The notes under the pieces are model-generated. The model made no database searches, was not told the DNA's origin, and worked only from the letters and a program-made list of their open reading frames with translations. Below, one piece after another: positions 24,985-36,373 of a stretch of DNA of 64,000 bases. Both the position numbers and the translations under genes were made by a program. Numbering within the stretch: the first letter of the stretch is position 1; the number at the start of each line of letters is the position of its first letter. The DNA is from Thauera terpenica 58Eu (GTDB lineage Bacteria > Pseudomonadota > Gammaproteobacteria > Burkholderiales > Rhodocyclaceae), in contig NZ_ATJV01000059.1 in assembly GCF_000443165.1 (NCBI RefSeq), forward strand, positions 62,001 through 126,000. Reading direction: 5' to 3'.

Positions 24985-26051
24985 GTCTTGTCTCCGCCGG
25001 CCAGTTGCTCGCACACGCGCGCCACCTCCGCCGCGGCCAGCGGGCGGGCAAGGGCACGTGCGTGTTCAGCCATCTGCAACAGGCGTGGGCGATCGATGCT
25101 GGCGAGAATGCCGGCCAGACGCTCGGCGTTGAGTTCGGTTTGGGGCAACAGGTAAGCGCCACCGCGTTCGGCGAGAAAGCGCGCATTGCCGGTCTGGTGG
25201 TCATCCACCGCATGCGGGAAGGGCACCAGCAGGCTCGCCGCCCCCACCACAGCCAGTTCGGCCACCGTCAGCGCGCCGGCACGGCAGATCACCAGATCGG
25301 CCTCGGCATAGGCGGTCGCCATGTCTTCAATGAAGGGCCGCAGATCCCCCTCGACCCGGGCGCGGGCATACGCCGCGCGCAGGCCTTCAATCTGCTTCTC
25401 GCCGGCCTGATGCAGCACCTGCGGGCGCTGCTCGGCGGACAAGCGTCCAAGGGCTGCAGGAACCGCCTCGTTGAGCGCAGCCGCACCCAGGCTGCCGCCC
25501 ACGACCAGGATGCGCAGCCGCCCCTCACGCCCGGCGAAGCGCTCGCCCGGCGGCGCCACCGCCGCGATCTCGGCGCGCACCGGATTGCCAACCCAACGCC
25601 CCTTGTCGAGCACCGCGGGGAAGCCGGTCAGCACCGCGTCAGCCACTCTGGCCAACACGCGGTTCGCCAGCCCCGCCACCGAGTTCTGCTCATGCAACAC
25701 CAAAGGACGACCGAGCAGCGCCGCCATCATGCCGCCGGGAAAGCTGATGTAACCCCCCATGCCCAGCACCACATCGGGGCGGGTACGGCGCAGCGCGCGC
25801 CATGCCTGCCAGAAGCCGTAGACAAGATTCAGCGGCAGCAGCATCTTGCGCATGACGCCCTTGCCGCGCAGCGCGCCGAAACGCACCCAGGCCGTTTCGT
25901 AGCCGTGCGCGGGCACGATGCGCGCCTCCATGCCCTCGGGGTTGCCCATCCACACCACCCGCCAGCCACGCGCACGCAAGGCCTCGGCGACCGCGATACC
26001 GGGAAAGATGTGGCCGCCGGTGCCGCCGGCCATGACCATCAGGGTCTTCAT
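24981..26051 (-). CDS. murG: undecaprenyldiphospho-muramoylpentapeptide beta-N-acetylglucosaminyltransferase
   Basis: MurG adds GlcNAc to lipid I to give lipid II at the inner face of the membrane. The 356-residue GT28 enzyme has the donor-independent N-terminal [17 protein letters not shown] and the [14 protein letters not shown] acceptor loop. In the C-terminal domain [36 protein letters not shown] binds UDP-GlcNAc. It overlaps ftsW upstream and murC downstream by four bases each. Confidence 0.97.
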   Translation of the reverse strand: MKTLMVMAGGTGGHIFPGIAVAEALRARGWRVVWMGNPEGMEARIVPAHGYETAWVRFGALRGKGVMRKMLLPLNLVYGFWQAWRALRRTRPDVVLGMGGYISFPGGMMAALLGRPLVLHEQNSVAGLANRVLARVADAVLTGFPAVLDKGRWVGNPVRAEIAAVAPPGERFAGREGRLRILVVGGSLGAAALNEAVPAALGRLSAEQRPQVLHQAGEKQIEGLRAAYARARVEGDLRPFIEDMATAYAEADLVICRAGALTVAELAVVGAASLLVPFPHAVDDHQTGNARFLAERGGAYLLPQTELNAERLAGILASIDRPRLLQMAEHARALARPLAAAEVARVCEQLAGGDKT

Positions 26052-27277
26052 GTGGCAACCCCCCGTTTGAGCTGGCGCACCTCCCAGTCACAGCGCAGCA
26101 AGATCGCAATCCCCACGCAGTTGGCGACGATGCCCGAACCACCAAAGCTCATCAGCGGCAGGGTCAGCCCCTTGGTGGGCAGCAGCCCCATGTTGACGCC
26201 CATGTTGATGAAGGACTGCACCCCTATCCACAGACCGATGCCTTGCGCCACCAGGCCGACGAAGTAGCGCTCGAGCTTGATCGCCTCGCGCCCGATGACG
26301 AATGCGCGCTGCACCAGGACCGCAAACATGAGGACGACCGCCATGATGCCGACGAAGCCGAGCTCCTCAGCGATCACGGCAAGCAAAAAGTCGGTGTGCG
26401 CCTCGGGCAGGTAGAACAGCTTCTCCACGCTCGCGCCCAGACCCACGCCGAACCATTCCCCGCGCCCGAAAGCGATGAGCGCGTGCGAGAGCTGATAGCC
26501 CTTGCCAAAGGCATCCTTCCACGGATCCATGAAGCCGAGCACACGCTCCAGGCGGTAGGGTGAGCTCAGGATCAGGAGGATGAAGCCGATCACCGCCACC
26601 ACCGCAAGCAGGGCGAACACCCGCCCATTCACGCCGCCGAGGAAAAGCACACCGAAGGTGATGGTGGTGATGACGACGAAGGCACCGAAATCAGGTTCGC
26701 GCAACAGCAGCCCACCGACGAGGATGATGACCGCCGTCATCGGCAGAAAGCCACGCTTGAAGCTGCTCATCGCATCGAGCTTGCGCACCGTGTAGTCGGC
26801 GGCATAGAGCGCAGCGAAGATCTTCATCAGCTCGGAGGGCTGCAGGTTGATCGGGCCAAGCGAGAGCCAGCGCTGTGCACCGTTGACCTCGCGCCCCACG
26901 CCGGGAACGAGGACCAGGATCAGCAACAGCACGCCGGCGACGAACAGGCCTGGCGCCGCGCGTTGCCAGCTCGCCATCGGGAACTGGAAGGCAATCAGCC
27001 CACCGAAGATGCCGACGCACATGAAGAGCGCGTGGCGCATCACGAAGTAGTAGGGCTGGTAGCCGGTGAAGCGGCTGCCCTCGGCAATCGCAATCGAGGC
27101 CGAATACACCATCACCAGGCCAAGCAGGAGCAGGCCAAGCGCCGACCAGATCAGCAGCGCGTCGAGCTCGCGCACCGAGCTGCTGCCGCGGGCCGAACGA
27201 TCGCTGGCGCGCGCCGTGCCCTCCGCCCTGCCCGAGGCGCTGGAGAGCATCCCACCCAAGTGGCCACCGAGCTTCAT
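26048..27277 (-). CDS. ftsW: lipid II polymerase FtsW (SEDS family)
   Basis: FtsW is the SEDS-family glycosyltransferase that polymerises septal peptidoglycan with FtsI. The 409-residue polytopic protein has the first-helix motif [12 protein letters not shown], the [34 protein letters not shown] loop with the catalytic acidic region, and the C-terminal [15 protein letters not shown]. The ATG at 27277 overlaps the murD stop (ATGA); the longer open frame to 27367 lies inside murD. A 50-residue Ser/Arg-rich cytoplasmic N-terminus precedes the first helix. Confidence 0.95.
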   Translation of the reverse strand: MKLGGHLGGMLSSASGRAEGTARASDRSARGSSSVRELDALLIWSALGLLLLGLVMVYSASIAIAEGSRFTGYQPYYFVMRHALFMCVGIFGGLIAFQFPMASWQRAAPGLFVAGVLLLILVLVPGVGREVNGAQRWLSLGPINLQPSELMKIFAALYAADYTVRKLDAMSSFKRGFLPMTAVIILVGGLLLREPDFGAFVVITTITFGVLFLGGVNGRVFALLAVVAVIGFILLILSSPYRLERVLGFMDPWKDAFGKGYQLSHALIAFGRGEWFGVGLGASVEKLFYLPEAHTDFLLAVIAEELGFVGIMAVVLMFAVLVQRAFVIGREAIKLERYFVGLVAQGIGLWIGVQSFINMGVNMGLLPTKGLTLPLMSFGGSGIVANCVGIAILLRCDWEVRQLKRGVAT

Positions 27278-28704
27278 CGCGCCTCCACCTCCGGCAGGCG
27301 ACGCGCTGCGGCGACGAACACCTCGGCCCGATGCACGTAGTTGCGGAACATGTCCAGGCTGGCGCACGCCGGCGAGAGCAGCACGATGTCCCCGGGGTGC
27401 GCCAAGCGCGCTGCACGCAGCACCGCGTCATCGAGATCGGTAGCGCGCTCGATGCGCACGCCTGCGCCCTTGCCGGCGTCCGCACATGCGCCCACGCCGG
27501 CAAGCGCAGCCTCGATGCGCGCGGCATCGCGGCCCATCAAGACCACCGCCCGCGCCTTGTGCGCAATGAGCGCGGCCAGCGGCGCAAAGTCCTGACCCTT
27601 CCCATCGCCACCCGCGATCAACACCACCGGCGCATCGAAACCAGCAAGGGCTGCAACCGCCGCCCCCACATTCGTGCCTTTCGAGTCGTCATAGAAACGC
27701 ACGCCATCGGCGCGTTCAGCGACCAGCTGGACACGGTGCGGCAGTCCCCGGAAGGCAAGCAGGCCCGTGATCAGCCGTTTCGGTTCGATGCCAAGCCCGC
27801 TTTCGCACAAGGCCAGCGCCGCCAGGACGTTCATCGCATTATGGCGCCCGGCGAGCGGCAGGTCGGCCAGGGCGATCAACGCCTGCTCGCCGCGCACCAG
27901 CCAGTCCGCGCCGCCCCTGCGCGCAATGCCGTAATCTTCTACCCCTTCCGGCGCCTGGACACCAAAGCGGATCACCCGCCGCCCGGGCAAGGCCATCGCC
28001 GCGACGCGGGCATCGTCACGATTGAGCACCTGCACTCCATTGCCCTGAAAGATCACCGCCTTGGTGGCCGCATAGTCCTGGACGCTGGGGTAGCGGTCGA
28101 GATGGTCATCGCTGACGTTGAGCACCGTCGCCGCATCCGCATCGAGACCATGCATGGTCTCGATCTGGAAGCTGGACAGCTCCAGCACCCAGCACTCCGG
28201 CAGCGCAAGCCCGAGCTCGAGACGCTCCATCAGCACATCGAGCGCGGCCGGGCTGATGTTGCCCGCCGCCACCGCATCGACGCCGACCGAGCGCGCCAAC
28301 GCAGCGCTCAGCGCCGTGGTCGTGGTCTTGCCATTGGTGCCGGTGATGGCAAGGATGCGCGTGTGCTCGCGTACCCCGAGCTCACGCAGCGCATCCGCAA
28401 GCAGGGTGATTTCGCCGCTGATGGGCAGGCCGCGCCGACGCGCCTCAGCCACCACGCCCACACGCGGGTCCAGCCCGGGGCTGAGCGCGACGAGATCGAC
28501 GCCGTCCAGCACCTCGGCACCGAAATCACCGCTGATGAGTTCGGCCAGCGGCGCATCTTCACGCAAGGCATCCCGCCCGGGCGGCACACGGCGGCTGTCG
28601 GCCACACGCACGCGCGCGCCGCGCAGCGCACACCAGCGCGCCATCGCCAGACCCGACTCTCCGAGCCCGAGCACCAGAACGTGTTTGCCGGTCAGAACAC
28701 TCAT
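27274..28704 (-). CDS. murD: UDP-N-acetylmuramoyl-L-alanine--D-glutamate ligase
   Basis: MurD adds D-Glu to UDP-MurNAc-L-Ala. The 476-residue protein starts with the Rossmann-like [17 protein letters not shown], carries the ATP loop [13 protein letters not shown] near residue 120, and ends with [22 protein letters not shown], the diagnostic MurD segment. It is coupled by ATGA overlaps to mraY upstream and ftsW downstream. Length is slightly above the usual 440-450 residues because of small insertions. Confidence 0.97.
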   Translation of the reverse strand: MSVLTGKHVLVLGLGESGLAMARWCALRGARVRVADSRRVPPGRDALREDAPLAELISGDFGAEVLDGVDLVALSPGLDPRVGVVAEARRRGLPISGEITLLADALRELGVREHTRILAITGTNGKTTTTALSAALARSVGVDAVAAGNISPAALDVLMERLELGLALPECWVLELSSFQIETMHGLDADAATVLNVSDDHLDRYPSVQDYAATKAVIFQGNGVQVLNRDDARVAAMALPGRRVIRFGVQAPEGVEDYGIARRGGADWLVRGEQALIALADLPLAGRHNAMNVLAALALCESGLGIEPKRLITGLLAFRGLPHRVQLVAERADGVRFYDDSKGTNVGAAVAALAGFDAPVVLIAGGDGKGQDFAPLAALIAHKARAVVLMGRDAARIEAALAGVGACADAGKGAGVRIERATDLDDAVLRAARLAHPGDIVLLSPACASLDMFRNYVHRAEVFVAAARRLPEVEAR

Positions 28705-29789
28705 CGCAGTTTCAAGGTCGACAGGCCGAACAGCACCAGCATGATGGTGATGATCCAGAAGCGGACCACGACCTGCGTCTCCTTCCAGCCACTCAATTCA
28801 TAGTGGTGATGCAGCGGCGCCATGCGGAAGATGCGCTTGCCGCCGGTAGCCTTGAAGTACAGCACCTGCAGCATGACGGACAGGGTCTCGGCAACGAAGA
28901 GGCCGCCCATGATGAAGAGCACGATCTCCTGGCGCACGATCACCGCGATCGTGCCCAGCGCCGCACCCAGCCCGAGCGCACCGACATCGCCCATGAACAC
29001 TTCTGCCGGGTAGGCGTTGAACCACAGGAAACCCAGACCGGCGCCGCAGATCGCGCCGCAAAACACCGCCAGCTCGCCGGCACCCGCGACATAGGGCACG
29101 CCCAGGTACTTGGAAAAGCCGACGTGGCCCGCCACATAGGCGAAGATCGCGAGCGCACCGGCAACCATCACCGTCGGCATGATCGCCAGACCATCGAGGC
29201 CATCGGTCAGGTTCACCGCATGGCTGGTGCCGTTGATGACGAAATAGCTCAGGGCGATGAAACCGACCACGCCCAGCGGATAGCTCACCGCCTTGAAGAA
29301 GGGCACGATCAGCTCGGTCTGCGCCGGGGTTGCGGCGGTGACGCCGAGGTAGATCGCCGCCGCCAGCGCGATCAACGAGGTCCACAGATACTTCCAGCGG
29401 CTCGCCAGACCCTTCGGATCACGATGCACGACCTTGCGCCAGTCATCCACCCAACCCACCGCACCGAAACCGAGGGTGACGAACAGCGTCACCCAGACGT
29501 AATCATTCCTCAGGTCGCCCCACAGCAAGACGGTGATGCCGATTGAAATCAGGATCAGCGCGCCGCCCATGGTGGGCGTGCCGGCCTTGGTCAGGTGCGA
29601 CTTGGGACCGTTGTCACGCACCGCCTGGCCGATTTTCTTCGCCGTCAGCCAGCGGATGACGCCGGGCCCGGCGATGAGCGAAATCGCCAGCGCAGTGAGC
29701 GCGGCGAGCACCGTCCTCAGCGTGATGTAGCCGAAAACGTTGAAGCCACGAATGTCCTGGCTGAGCCAGAGTGCAAGTTCCAACAACAT
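28701..29789 (-). CDS. mraY: phospho-N-acetylmuramoyl-pentapeptide-transferase
   Basis: MraY transfers phospho-MurNAc-pentapeptide to undecaprenyl phosphate, forming lipid I. The 362-residue protein has about ten membrane helices. Its signatures are [11 protein letters not shown], the aspartate cluster [29 protein letters not shown] and the histidine-rich [15 protein letters not shown]. The start at 29789 is one base after the murF stop and gives the conserved [11 protein letters not shown]-terminus. Confidence 0.97.
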   Translation of the reverse strand: MLLELALWLSQDIRGFNVFGYITLRTVLAALTALAISLIAGPGVIRWLTAKKIGQAVRDNGPKSHLTKAGTPTMGGALILISIGITVLLWGDLRNDYVWVTLFVTLGFGAVGWVDDWRKVVHRDPKGLASRWKYLWTSLIALAAAIYLGVTAATPAQTELIVPFFKAVSYPLGVVGFIALSYFVINGTSHAVNLTDGLDGLAIMPTVMVAGALAIFAYVAGHVGFSKYLGVPYVAGAGELAVFCGAICGAGLGFLWFNAYPAEVFMGDVGALGLGAALGTIAVIVRQEIVLFIMGGLFVAETLSVMLQVLYFKATGGKRIFRMAPLHHHYELSGWKETQVVVRFWIITIMLVLFGLSTLKLR

Positions 29790-29790
29790 G

Positions 29791-31203
29791 TCAGGCGCCG
29801 GTTCCGTTCGATGGGGCGGGATTGTGCACTGCCGCAAGTGCGTCCGCCACCCTTTCCATGCGCATGAAACGCGACCCCTTCACCAACACCACCGAATCTG
29901 CATCCAGGCGTGCCGACAGCGCGCGCACCAAGGCTTCAGGCGAGCTGAAGTGGTGCCCGCCTTCACTGAAGTTGCGCACCGCAACCGCCGTCATCTCACC
30001 CAAGGCAAACAAGCCATCGACCCCCTTGCTTTTGGCATAACCACCGATCTCGTCGTGGATCTGGGCACTGGTCTCGCCCAGCTCACCCATGTCGCCCAGC
30101 ACCAGCCAGGTATGACCGGGCATGGCGGCGAGCACGTCGATCGCCGCGCGCACCGAGTCCGGGTTGGCGTTGTAGGAGTCGTCCAGCACCAGCGCCCCGC
30201 TGGGCGCCCGGCGCCGCTGCAGGCGACCCTGGATGCCTGCAAATCCAGCCAGCCCTTCAGCCACGGCGGCAAGCGTCGCGCCCGCACTCAGGCAGGCCGC
30301 CGCAGCGCCGACCGCATTGCGTGCGTTGTGCACACCCGGCACCTGCAGCACGAACTCGATACCTCCCTGAGGGGTGTCGAGTTCGACCCGCGAGCCAAGG
30401 CCGCGAAGGGTACACCGACCTGCGATGTCGGCCGCCTGATCGATACCGAATGTCACAATGTCGCGCCCCGCATTGAGTTCGCGCCACAGGCCGGCATGCG
30501 CATCGTCGGCATTGATCACCGCCACGCCCGCACTGCCCAGTCCGGCGTAGATCGAACCCTTTTCGTGCGCAACTTCTTCCAGCGTCCCCATGCCCTGCAG
30601 ATGCGCGCGCTGGGCATTGGTGACGATGGCGACCGTTGGCTGCGCGAGCGCGCTCAGATAGGCAATCTCGCCCGGGTGGCTCATGCCCATCTCGATCACC
30701 GCGGCGCGATGAAAGTCACGCAACTCGAGCAAGGTCAAGGGCATGCCGATGTCGTTGTTCAGATTGCCGCGTGTGGCCAGCACCGACTCATCGCCGAAGC
30801 CCTCATGGCGGGCCTGGGTGCGCAGGATGGCGGCACACATTTCCTTCATCGTGGTCTTGCCGTTGCTGCCGGTCACGCCGATCAGCGGCAGCGCGAAGCG
30901 TGCACGCCATGCCCCTGCCAGGGTGCCGAGGGCAAGCCGGCTGTCGTCGACCACCACCACTGGCAGCGGCGGCGTGGGATTGTCCGCATGCCAGCGCGCA
31001 TCGACCAGGGCGGCGGCGGCGCCTGCCCTGGCCGCGGCCGCAACGAAGTCGTGACCATCAAAGCGCTCACCACGCAGGGCGACGAACAATTGACCCGGCG
31101 CCAGCACGCGGCTGTCGGTGCTAACGCCGTCGAAGCGCAGCGCCTCCGGCAGCAGCGTGTCATGCGCATCGAGCACACGCGCGACATCGTGCACACTCAT
31201 CAT
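29791..31203 (-). CDS. murF: UDP-N-acetylmuramoyl-tripeptide--D-alanyl-D-alanine ligase
   Basis: MurF adds D-Ala-D-Ala to complete the UDP-MurNAc-pentapeptide. The 470-residue protein has an N-terminal substrate domain ([19 protein letters not shown]), the ATP loop [14 protein letters not shown] and [11 protein letters not shown], typical of MurF. Two tandem ATGs (31203, 31200) overlap the murE stop; the first gives an ATGATG start. The product of the nearby ddl is its second substrate. Confidence 0.96.
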   Translation of the reverse strand: MMSVHDVARVLDAHDTLLPEALRFDGVSTDSRVLAPGQLFVALRGERFDGHDFVAAAARAGAAAALVDARWHADNPTPPLPVVVVDDSRLALGTLAGAWRARFALPLIGVTGSNGKTTMKEMCAAILRTQARHEGFGDESVLATRGNLNNDIGMPLTLLELRDFHRAAVIEMGMSHPGEIAYLSALAQPTVAIVTNAQRAHLQGMGTLEEVAHEKGSIYAGLGSAGVAVINADDAHAGLWRELNAGRDIVTFGIDQAADIAGRCTLRGLGSRVELDTPQGGIEFVLQVPGVHNARNAVGAAAACLSAGATLAAVAEGLAGFAGIQGRLQRRRAPSGALVLDDSYNANPDSVRAAIDVLAAMPGHTWLVLGDMGELGETSAQIHDEIGGYAKSKGVDGLFALGEMTAVAVRNFSEGGHHFSSPEALVRALSARLDADSVVLVKGSRFMRMERVADALAAVHNPAPSNGTGA

Positions 31204-32699
31204 CGTTTCAGGCCTCCTGCATGCCACGCGCGCAACGCGAAACTGGCCTGCTCAAGATCGGAAAAAGGCAGACGCTGCCCGAGAACTTCCTGATACGGCT
31301 CGTGACCCTTGCCCGCGATCAGCACCACGTCATTGGCGGCCGCTTCAGCGATGGCGATACCGATGGCCTGGGCGCGATCGACGATGCGTTCGGCAACAGG
31401 CCCCGCTCCTGCTGCAACCTCGTGCAGGATTTTCATCGGGTCTTCAGTGCGCGGGTTATCACTGGTAACGATGACACGATCGGCCTGCTGGCCTGCCAAC
31501 TCACCCATGATCGGGCGCTTGCCGGGGTCGCGATCGCCGCCACAGCCGAACACGCACACCAGCCGCCCCTCGCGCGAACGCACCGTCGCGCGCAAGGCCT
31601 GTAGCACTTGTGCCAGGGCATCGGGGGTGTGGGCGTAGTCGATGACGACCAGCGGCTCACACACCCCACCGACCAACTGCATGCGCCCTGCGGGCGGTGT
31701 CAGCCGCGCCAGGCTTGGCTGCAGCTCGTCGAAAGGCAGGCCGCGCGCGAGCAGCGCACCCGCGACTGCCAGCAGGTTGGAGACATTGAAGGGGGCGACC
31801 ATGCGCACCTGGATCTCGACCCCGCGCCCCTCCCACTGCAGCGTGAAGCGCAGCCCGGTGGCAGACAGCTGCAACCGATCGGCGAGCAACACGCGCGCAC
31901 CGGGCAGCGCATCCAGGCTGGCGCGGTGGTGCGTGCACGCGATCACCTCGCGCCCCTCGCCCAGCAGACGCCGGGCAAGCGTCAGCCCGAAGGGATCATC
32001 GATGTTGATGACATTGCTGGCGAGCCCGGGGAGTGCAAACAGGCGCGCCTTGGCCTGAGCATAGACATCCATCGAGCCGTGGTAATCGAGATGGTCGCGG
32101 CTGAGATTGGTGAAGATCGCGACGTCGAAGCATGCGCCATTGACACGGCCCTGATCGAGCCCGATCGACGATACCTCCATCACTGCCGCGCCCGCCCCAG
32201 CGTCAACAAAGCTCGCCAGCAGACGATGGAGCTCAAGCGCATCGGGCGTGGTATTGAGCGCACTTTCGAGTTCGCCCGCAAAGCCGTTGCCGAGCGTGCC
32301 GATGATGCCGCAGCGCGTGCCCAGGCCCTGCAGCGCGCCCGCAAGCATCTGCGTCACCGTGGTCTTGCCATTGGTGCCGGTCACGCCCACCAGCCACAGG
32401 CGTTCGGATGGGCGCGCGTAGATTTCATGCGCGAGATGGCCGGCGAGCTCACGCAGGCCCTCCACGGCAAACGAAGGCACCGGCAGCGGACCGGGATTGA
32501 AGCCGTCCGCAGCCTCCCACAGCACCGCCGCCGCGCCACGTTCGATCGCCGCGCCAATGAACTGCCGCCCGTCAGTCTGAAACCCCGGCCAGGCGGCGAA
32601 CACCTGCCCCGCACCCAGCCGGCGCGAGTCAGCCGTGATCCCGGTGGGGCTGACGCCGCTCGCGCGCAGACGCTCGAGAACGGACACCGCCACACTCAT
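31200..32699 (-). CDS. murE: UDP-N-acetylmuramoyl-L-alanyl-D-glutamate--2,6-diaminopimelate ligase
   Basis: MurE adds the third residue of the stem peptide. The DNPRTEDP motif (TSDNPRTEDPMKIL) is the signature of meso-diaminopimelate rather than lysine enzymes, so the wall is DAP-type. The N-terminal ITADSRRLGAGQVFAAWPG and ATP loop [14 protein letters not shown] are intact over 499 residues. Start: ATG at 32699, overlapping the ftsI stop; a GTG one codon upstream is also possible. Confidence 0.96.
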   Translation of the reverse strand: MSVAVSVLERLRASGVSPTGITADSRRLGAGQVFAAWPGFQTDGRQFIGAAIERGAAAVLWEAADGFNPGPLPVPSFAVEGLRELAGHLAHEIYARPSERLWLVGVTGTNGKTTVTQMLAGALQGLGTRCGIIGTLGNGFAGELESALNTTPDALELHRLLASFVDAGAGAAVMEVSSIGLDQGRVNGACFDVAIFTNLSRDHLDYHGSMDVYAQAKARLFALPGLASNVINIDDPFGLTLARRLLGEGREVIACTHHRASLDALPGARVLLADRLQLSATGLRFTLQWEGRGVEIQVRMVAPFNVSNLLAVAGALLARGLPFDELQPSLARLTPPAGRMQLVGGVCEPLVVIDYAHTPDALAQVLQALRATVRSREGRLVCVFGCGGDRDPGKRPIMGELAGQQADRVIVTSDNPRTEDPMKILHEVAAGAGPVAERIVDRAQAIGIAIAEAAANDVVLIAGKGHEPYQEVLGQRLPFSDLEQASFALRAWHAGGLKR

Positions 32700-34471
32700 C
32701 ACATGCTCTCCCGCAGCGTCGCTGCATCCGCACGCTCTTCAGTCTGGCGTCGAGCGAGCTGGAGCGGCGTCAGCGGTGCGTCGGGCGCCACGCCCAGCGA
32801 GCGCAAGGACGCCTCCATGACGCGCGAGAACAAGGGCCCCGCCACCGTACCGGCGTAATAGCTGCCCGCACTGGGCTCGTCGATCATCACCGCCACCACA
32901 AGACGAGGGTTCGAAACCGGCGCGAAGCCGACGAAAGAGGCGATATAGCGCTTGGTATAGCGACCATTCTCGATCTTGAGCGCGGTCCCGGTCTTGCCGC
33001 CCACGCGATAGCCCGCCACCTGCGCCTTGGTCGCCGTACCGCCGGTCTGGGTCACCGACTCCAGCATGGCGCGCACCGCGCGCGCGGTCTCCACCGAGAA
33101 GATGCGCCGCCCATTGCTGACTTCGCCATCGACGCGCGTGAGCGACAGCGGTACCAATTCACCGTCACGCGCAAAGGTCAGGTAGGCGCGCGCCATCTGG
33201 ATCAGGCTCACTGAAATGCCGTGACCATAGGACATGGTCGCCTGCTCGATCGGCTTCCAGCTCTTGGCCGGACGCAGCCGCCCGCCTGTTTCACCCGGGA
33301 AGCCGAGATTGAGCGGCGTGCCAAAACCGAGATCATCGAACAGCTGCCACATCTCGGTCGGCGAAAAGTACTGGGCGAGCTTCACCGTGCCGATGTTCGA
33401 CGACTTCTGGATGACCTCGGCCACCGTCATCGGCTTGTTGTGGCGATGTGAATCGGAAATCGTCGCCGTACCGATGGTCATGCGACCTGCGCTGACGTCG
33501 ACCATCGTCGTCGGCTTGACCTTGCCGCGCTCGAGCGCAAGGCCGGCGATGAAGGGCTTCATCACCGAGCCGGGTTCGAAGCTGTCGGTGAACACCCGGT
33601 TGCGCAACTGCTCGCCGGTCAGGTTGGAGCGGTTGTTCGGGTTGAAGGTGGGCGCATTGACCAGCGCCAGGATTTCGCCGCTGCGCGTATCGATCACCAC
33701 GGCCGCACCGGCCTTGGCCTTGTGCTGCTCCATGGTGTCGCGCAGGGCCGACCACGCGAGGTATTGAATCTTGCCGTCGATCGCGAGCGCGATGTCCTCG
33801 CCTTCGCGCGGCGGACGCACGGCGGTGACGTCCTCGATGATCTGGCCGCGACGGTCCTTGATCACCCGGCGCAAACCCGGAGCACCCGCAAGCTGCTTCT
33901 CGAACGCAAGCTCGATCCCTTCCTGGCCGCGATCTTCCACGTTGGTAAAGCCGAGGATGTGTGCGCTCACCTCACCGCCGGGATAGTAGCGGCGGTATTC
34001 CTTCTGCTCGTGGATGCCAGGCAGCTTCAGATCGGCAATGCGCTGCGCCAACTCGGGCGAGAGCTGACGCTTCAGATAGACGAAGTCGCGCTGGGTGGCG
34101 AGCTTGTCGTTGAGCTCGTTCACCTCCATTTCGAGCATGCGCGCCAGCTCACGCGCCTGCGCCGGCTCGAGCTTGGCATCCGAGGGCATGGCCCACACCG
34201 AGCGCACGGGGGTGCTGACCGCCAGCATGTCGCCATGGCGGTCGGTGATGCGCCCGCGCGTGGCCGGAATCTCCAGGGTGCGTGCGTAGCGCGACTCACC
34301 CTTGGCCTGGAGAAAGTCGTTGTTCACGCCCTGCAGATACAAGGCACGCCCGGTCAGGGTGAGCGAACCTGCCAGCAACGCCAACAGCAAGAAGCGCGGC
34401 CTCCACATCGGCAACTCACGCTTGAGCAAGGGGTTGTGATTGAAGGTGACAGTACGCTGGTTCTTTCTCAT
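32699..34471 (-). CDS. ftsI: septal peptidoglycan transpeptidase FtsI (PBP3)
   Basis: FtsI cross-links septal peptidoglycan with FtsW. The 590-residue class B penicillin-binding protein has one N-terminal helix (after MWRPRF), a dimerisation domain with RGRITDRHGDMLAVS, and a transpeptidase domain. The active-site motifs are SVMK (Ser302), SSN (about 357-359) and KTGT (about 493-496). The start at 34471 lies two bases after the ftsL stop. The frame open to 34597 lies inside ftsL and is not used. Confidence 0.96.
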   Translation of the reverse strand: MRKNQRTVTFNHNPLLKRELPMWRPRFLLLALLAGSLTLTGRALYLQGVNNDFLQAKGESRYARTLEIPATRGRITDRHGDMLAVSTPVRSVWAMPSDAKLEPAQARELARMLEMEVNELNDKLATQRDFVYLKRQLSPELAQRIADLKLPGIHEQKEYRRYYPGGEVSAHILGFTNVEDRGQEGIELAFEKQLAGAPGLRRVIKDRRGQIIEDVTAVRPPREGEDIALAIDGKIQYLAWSALRDTMEQHKAKAGAAVVIDTRSGEILALVNAPTFNPNNRSNLTGEQLRNRVFTDSFEPGSVMKPFIAGLALERGKVKPTTMVDVSAGRMTIGTATISDSHRHNKPMTVAEVIQKSSNIGTVKLAQYFSPTEMWQLFDDLGFGTPLNLGFPGETGGRLRPAKSWKPIEQATMSYGHGISVSLIQMARAYLTFARDGELVPLSLTRVDGEVSNGRRIFSVETARAVRAMLESVTQTGGTATKAQVAGYRVGGKTGTALKIENGRYTKRYIASFVGFAPVSNPRLVVAVMIDEPSAGSYYAGTVAGPLFSRVMEASLRSLGVAPDAPLTPLQLARRQTEERADAATLRESM

Positions 34472-34473
34472 GA

Positions 34474-34737
34474 CTAGGGCTCCACCACCATGACCTGCCC
34501 TTGCGCGGGCGGGCGCATGCCCAGCTTCTCGCGCGCAAGCTTTTCCACCCGGGCATGGGCAGCCCAGGTGCTTTGCTCGAGCTGCAGCTGCCCCCACTCG
34601 ACCTCCAGGCCGCGGGCACGCACCTGCTCACGCTCGAGCTCGGAATAGAATTTGCGCGCCTGATGTTGCGCAGAAATCACGCCCAGGGCACTCGCCACCA
34701 CCAGCACCACCAGCACCGCATCGAAGCGCATCTTCAT
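34474..34737 (-). CDS. ftsL: cell division protein FtsL
   Basis: FtsL is a small bitopic divisome protein (87 residues) that forms a coiled coil with FtsB and binds FtsQ. One hydrophobic helix at residues 6-23 is followed by a heptad-like region ([20 protein letters not shown]) and the usual [18 protein letters not shown] tail. Identification rests on position between rsmH and ftsI plus this architecture. The ATG overlaps the rsmH stop. Confidence 0.92.
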   Translation of the reverse strand: MKMRFDAVLVVLVVASALGVISAQHQARKFYSELEREQVRARGLEVEWGQLQLEQSTWAAHARVEKLAREKLGMRPPAQGQVMVVEP

Positions 34738-35672
34738 GACGCCACCCCGGTGCGTTCGGCGACGCGCAGCACGGCGCTGCGCGCGCGCGCATTGACGCTG
34801 ACTTCGGCCGCTCCCGGGCGCATGGCCTTGCCGATCAGGCGCAGCCGTGGTTGCGGCAGGTCGGCGGCGCGGATCGGCAGGCGCGCAGGCAGCACCGGCG
34901 GACGCGACTCATCACGCATGAAGCGCTTGACGATACGGTCTTCGAGGGAATGAAAGCTGATCACGGCCAGTCGCCCATCGGTGCGCAAGCGACGCACACA
35001 GACTGGCAAGACCCGTGTCAGCTCCTCGAGCTCCTGATTGATGAAAATCCGAAAAGCCTGGAAGGTGCGTGTCGCTGGGTGCTGCCCCGGCTCGCGCGTG
35101 CGGACCGCTTTCTCCACGATCGCGGCAAGTTGTCCAGTGGTTGCGACAGCCCCCCCTGTCCGAGCATCTGCAATCGCCTTTGCAACCGCATAAGCAAACC
35201 GTTCCTCGCCATAATTTCTGATGACCTCCGTAATCTGGTCGACGGAAGCCTCCGCCAGCCATTGCGCCACGGTCTGACCGCGGCTGGTATCCATGCGCAT
35301 GTCCAGCGGCGCATCAAAGCGAAAGCTCATGCCCCGCGCGCCATCGTCGAGCTGGGGTGAAGACACTCCAAGGTCGAGCAGCACGCCATCGACCTGCGCC
35401 ACGCCCAGTTCGTCGAGCGCCTCGTCGAGTGCGCTGAAGGCCGAATGCACCAGGGTCAGCCGCGCATCGCCCAGCGCCTGGCCGGCAGCGATTGCGGCGG
35501 GATCGCGGTCGAAAGCGATGAGACGCCCCTCAGGCCCCAGACGCTCAAGCACGGCAAGGCTGTGGCCACCACGGCCAAAAGTGCCGTCCACATAGATGCC
35601 ATCGGCCTTGATCTCGAGTGCGTCGACCGCCTCTTGCAGCAAGACGGTGACGTGGGCGTTCGGTGCATTCAC
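34734..35672 (-). CDS. rsmH: 16S rRNA (cytosine(1402)-N4)-methyltransferase
   Basis: RsmH (MraW) methylates N4 of C1402 in the ribosomal P site. The 312-residue protein starts [13 protein letters not shown] and has the SAM-binding [32 protein letters not shown] and the C-terminal [14 protein letters not shown] signature. It is coupled to mraZ by an ATGA overlap. Confidence 0.97.
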   Translation of the reverse strand: MNAPNAHVTVLLQEAVDALEIKADGIYVDGTFGRGGHSLAVLERLGPEGRLIAFDRDPAAIAAGQALGDARLTLVHSAFSALDEALDELGVAQVDGVLLDLGVSSPQLDDGARGMSFRFDAPLDMRMDTSRGQTVAQWLAEASVDQITEVIRNYGEERFAYAVAKAIADARTGGAVATTGQLAAIVEKAVRTREPGQHPATRTFQAFRIFINQELEELTRVLPVCVRRLRTDGRLAVISFHSLEDRIVKRFMRDESRPPVLPARLPIRAADLPQPRLRLIGKAMRPGAAEVSVNARARSAVLRVAERTGVAS

Positions 35673-36112
35673 AGTGCGAGGTTCTCAAAGCCGGGCGGCA
35701 AGCCGGTTTTCATCAGCGCCAGCATGGCCTCTTGCTGCTGGCGCCAGCCGGCGTCGGACCAGAGTTCAAAATGACTGCCCTGCCCGACCAGCCAGACCTG
35801 CTTCTCGAGCGTGGCGAACTGGCGCAGCGACGGTGCCACCAGCACCCGCCCGGCGGCATCGAGCGCCTCTTCCTGCGCATAACCGACGAAAAGGCGCTTG
35901 AACATCGCCGACATCGGATCGAGGCTGGGCGCTGCGAGCACCTTGTCACGTATCGGCACCCAGGCCGGAACCGGATAGACCAGCAGGCAACCGTGAGGGT
36001 GGGCGGTCAGGACCACATGACCGCTGTCGGCGGTCAGGGCGTCACGATGCCGCGCCGGAATCGCCAGGCGACCCTTCGCATCGAGACTGAGCGCTGCGGC
36101 CCCCTGGAACAT
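35669..36112 (-). CDS. mraZ: transcriptional regulator MraZ
   Basis: MraZ is the AbrB-fold regulator of the dcw cluster that binds TGGG-type direct repeats at its own promoter. The 147-residue protein has two MraZ domains: [23 protein letters not shown] (residues 2-24) and a second with [17 protein letters not shown] (near residue 90), each with the DxxGR type motif. The ATG at 36112 has GGGGAGG immediately upstream. It opens the dcw operon; the three boxes described just upstream fit autoregulation. Confidence 0.95.
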   Translation of the reverse strand: MFQGAAALSLDAKGRLAIPARHRDALTADSGHVVLTAHPHGCLLVYPVPAWVPIRDKVLAAPSLDPMSAMFKRLFVGYAQEEALDAAGRVLVAPSLRQFATLEKQVWLVGQGSHFELWSDAGWRQQQEAMLALMKTGLPPGFENLAL

Positions 36113-36156
36113 CGCCTCCCCCTGACGGTACGGAGGCGCGTCGAAATGACACTCCT

Positions 36157-36184
36157 CCCCACTTTTTTCCACTTAAACCCACTT
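36157..36184 (-). promoter_or_regulatory. mraZ: MraZ boxes (three direct repeats)
   Basis: On the minus strand AAGTGGG, AAGTGGA and AAGTGGGG occur in succession with an exact 10-base period (plus-strand CCCACTT 36178-36184, TCCACTT 36168-36174, CCCCACTT 36157-36164). Helically phased TGGG-type repeats are the known MraZ operator. They overlap the -10 and the transcription start region. Confidence 0.8.
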
Positions 36185-36209
36185 TAGTGGAAAGGATGGG
36201 GGTGGTCAA
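36181..36209 (-). promoter_or_regulatory. promoter of the dcw operon
   Basis: On the minus strand TTGACC (36204-36209) and TAAAGT (36181-36186) are separated by exactly 17 bases. The first box of the MraZ operator overlaps the -10, so MraZ binding would block the polymerase. The predicted start is near 36173, about 60 bases before mraZ. Confidence 0.65.
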
Positions 36210-36373
36210 GGCTGCAAAACTGGAATTCCCTTGTTACACAATGACTTATACGGCGCTGATCAATACGCAATAAAGCCTGGAAAATCAAGGGCGAGCGTGC
36301 GTTAGCTTGGCAAACAAGATGAACTTGCTCACCGTCACACAAAAAGTGGGGGTGAGTGGGAAAAGGCACGCGC

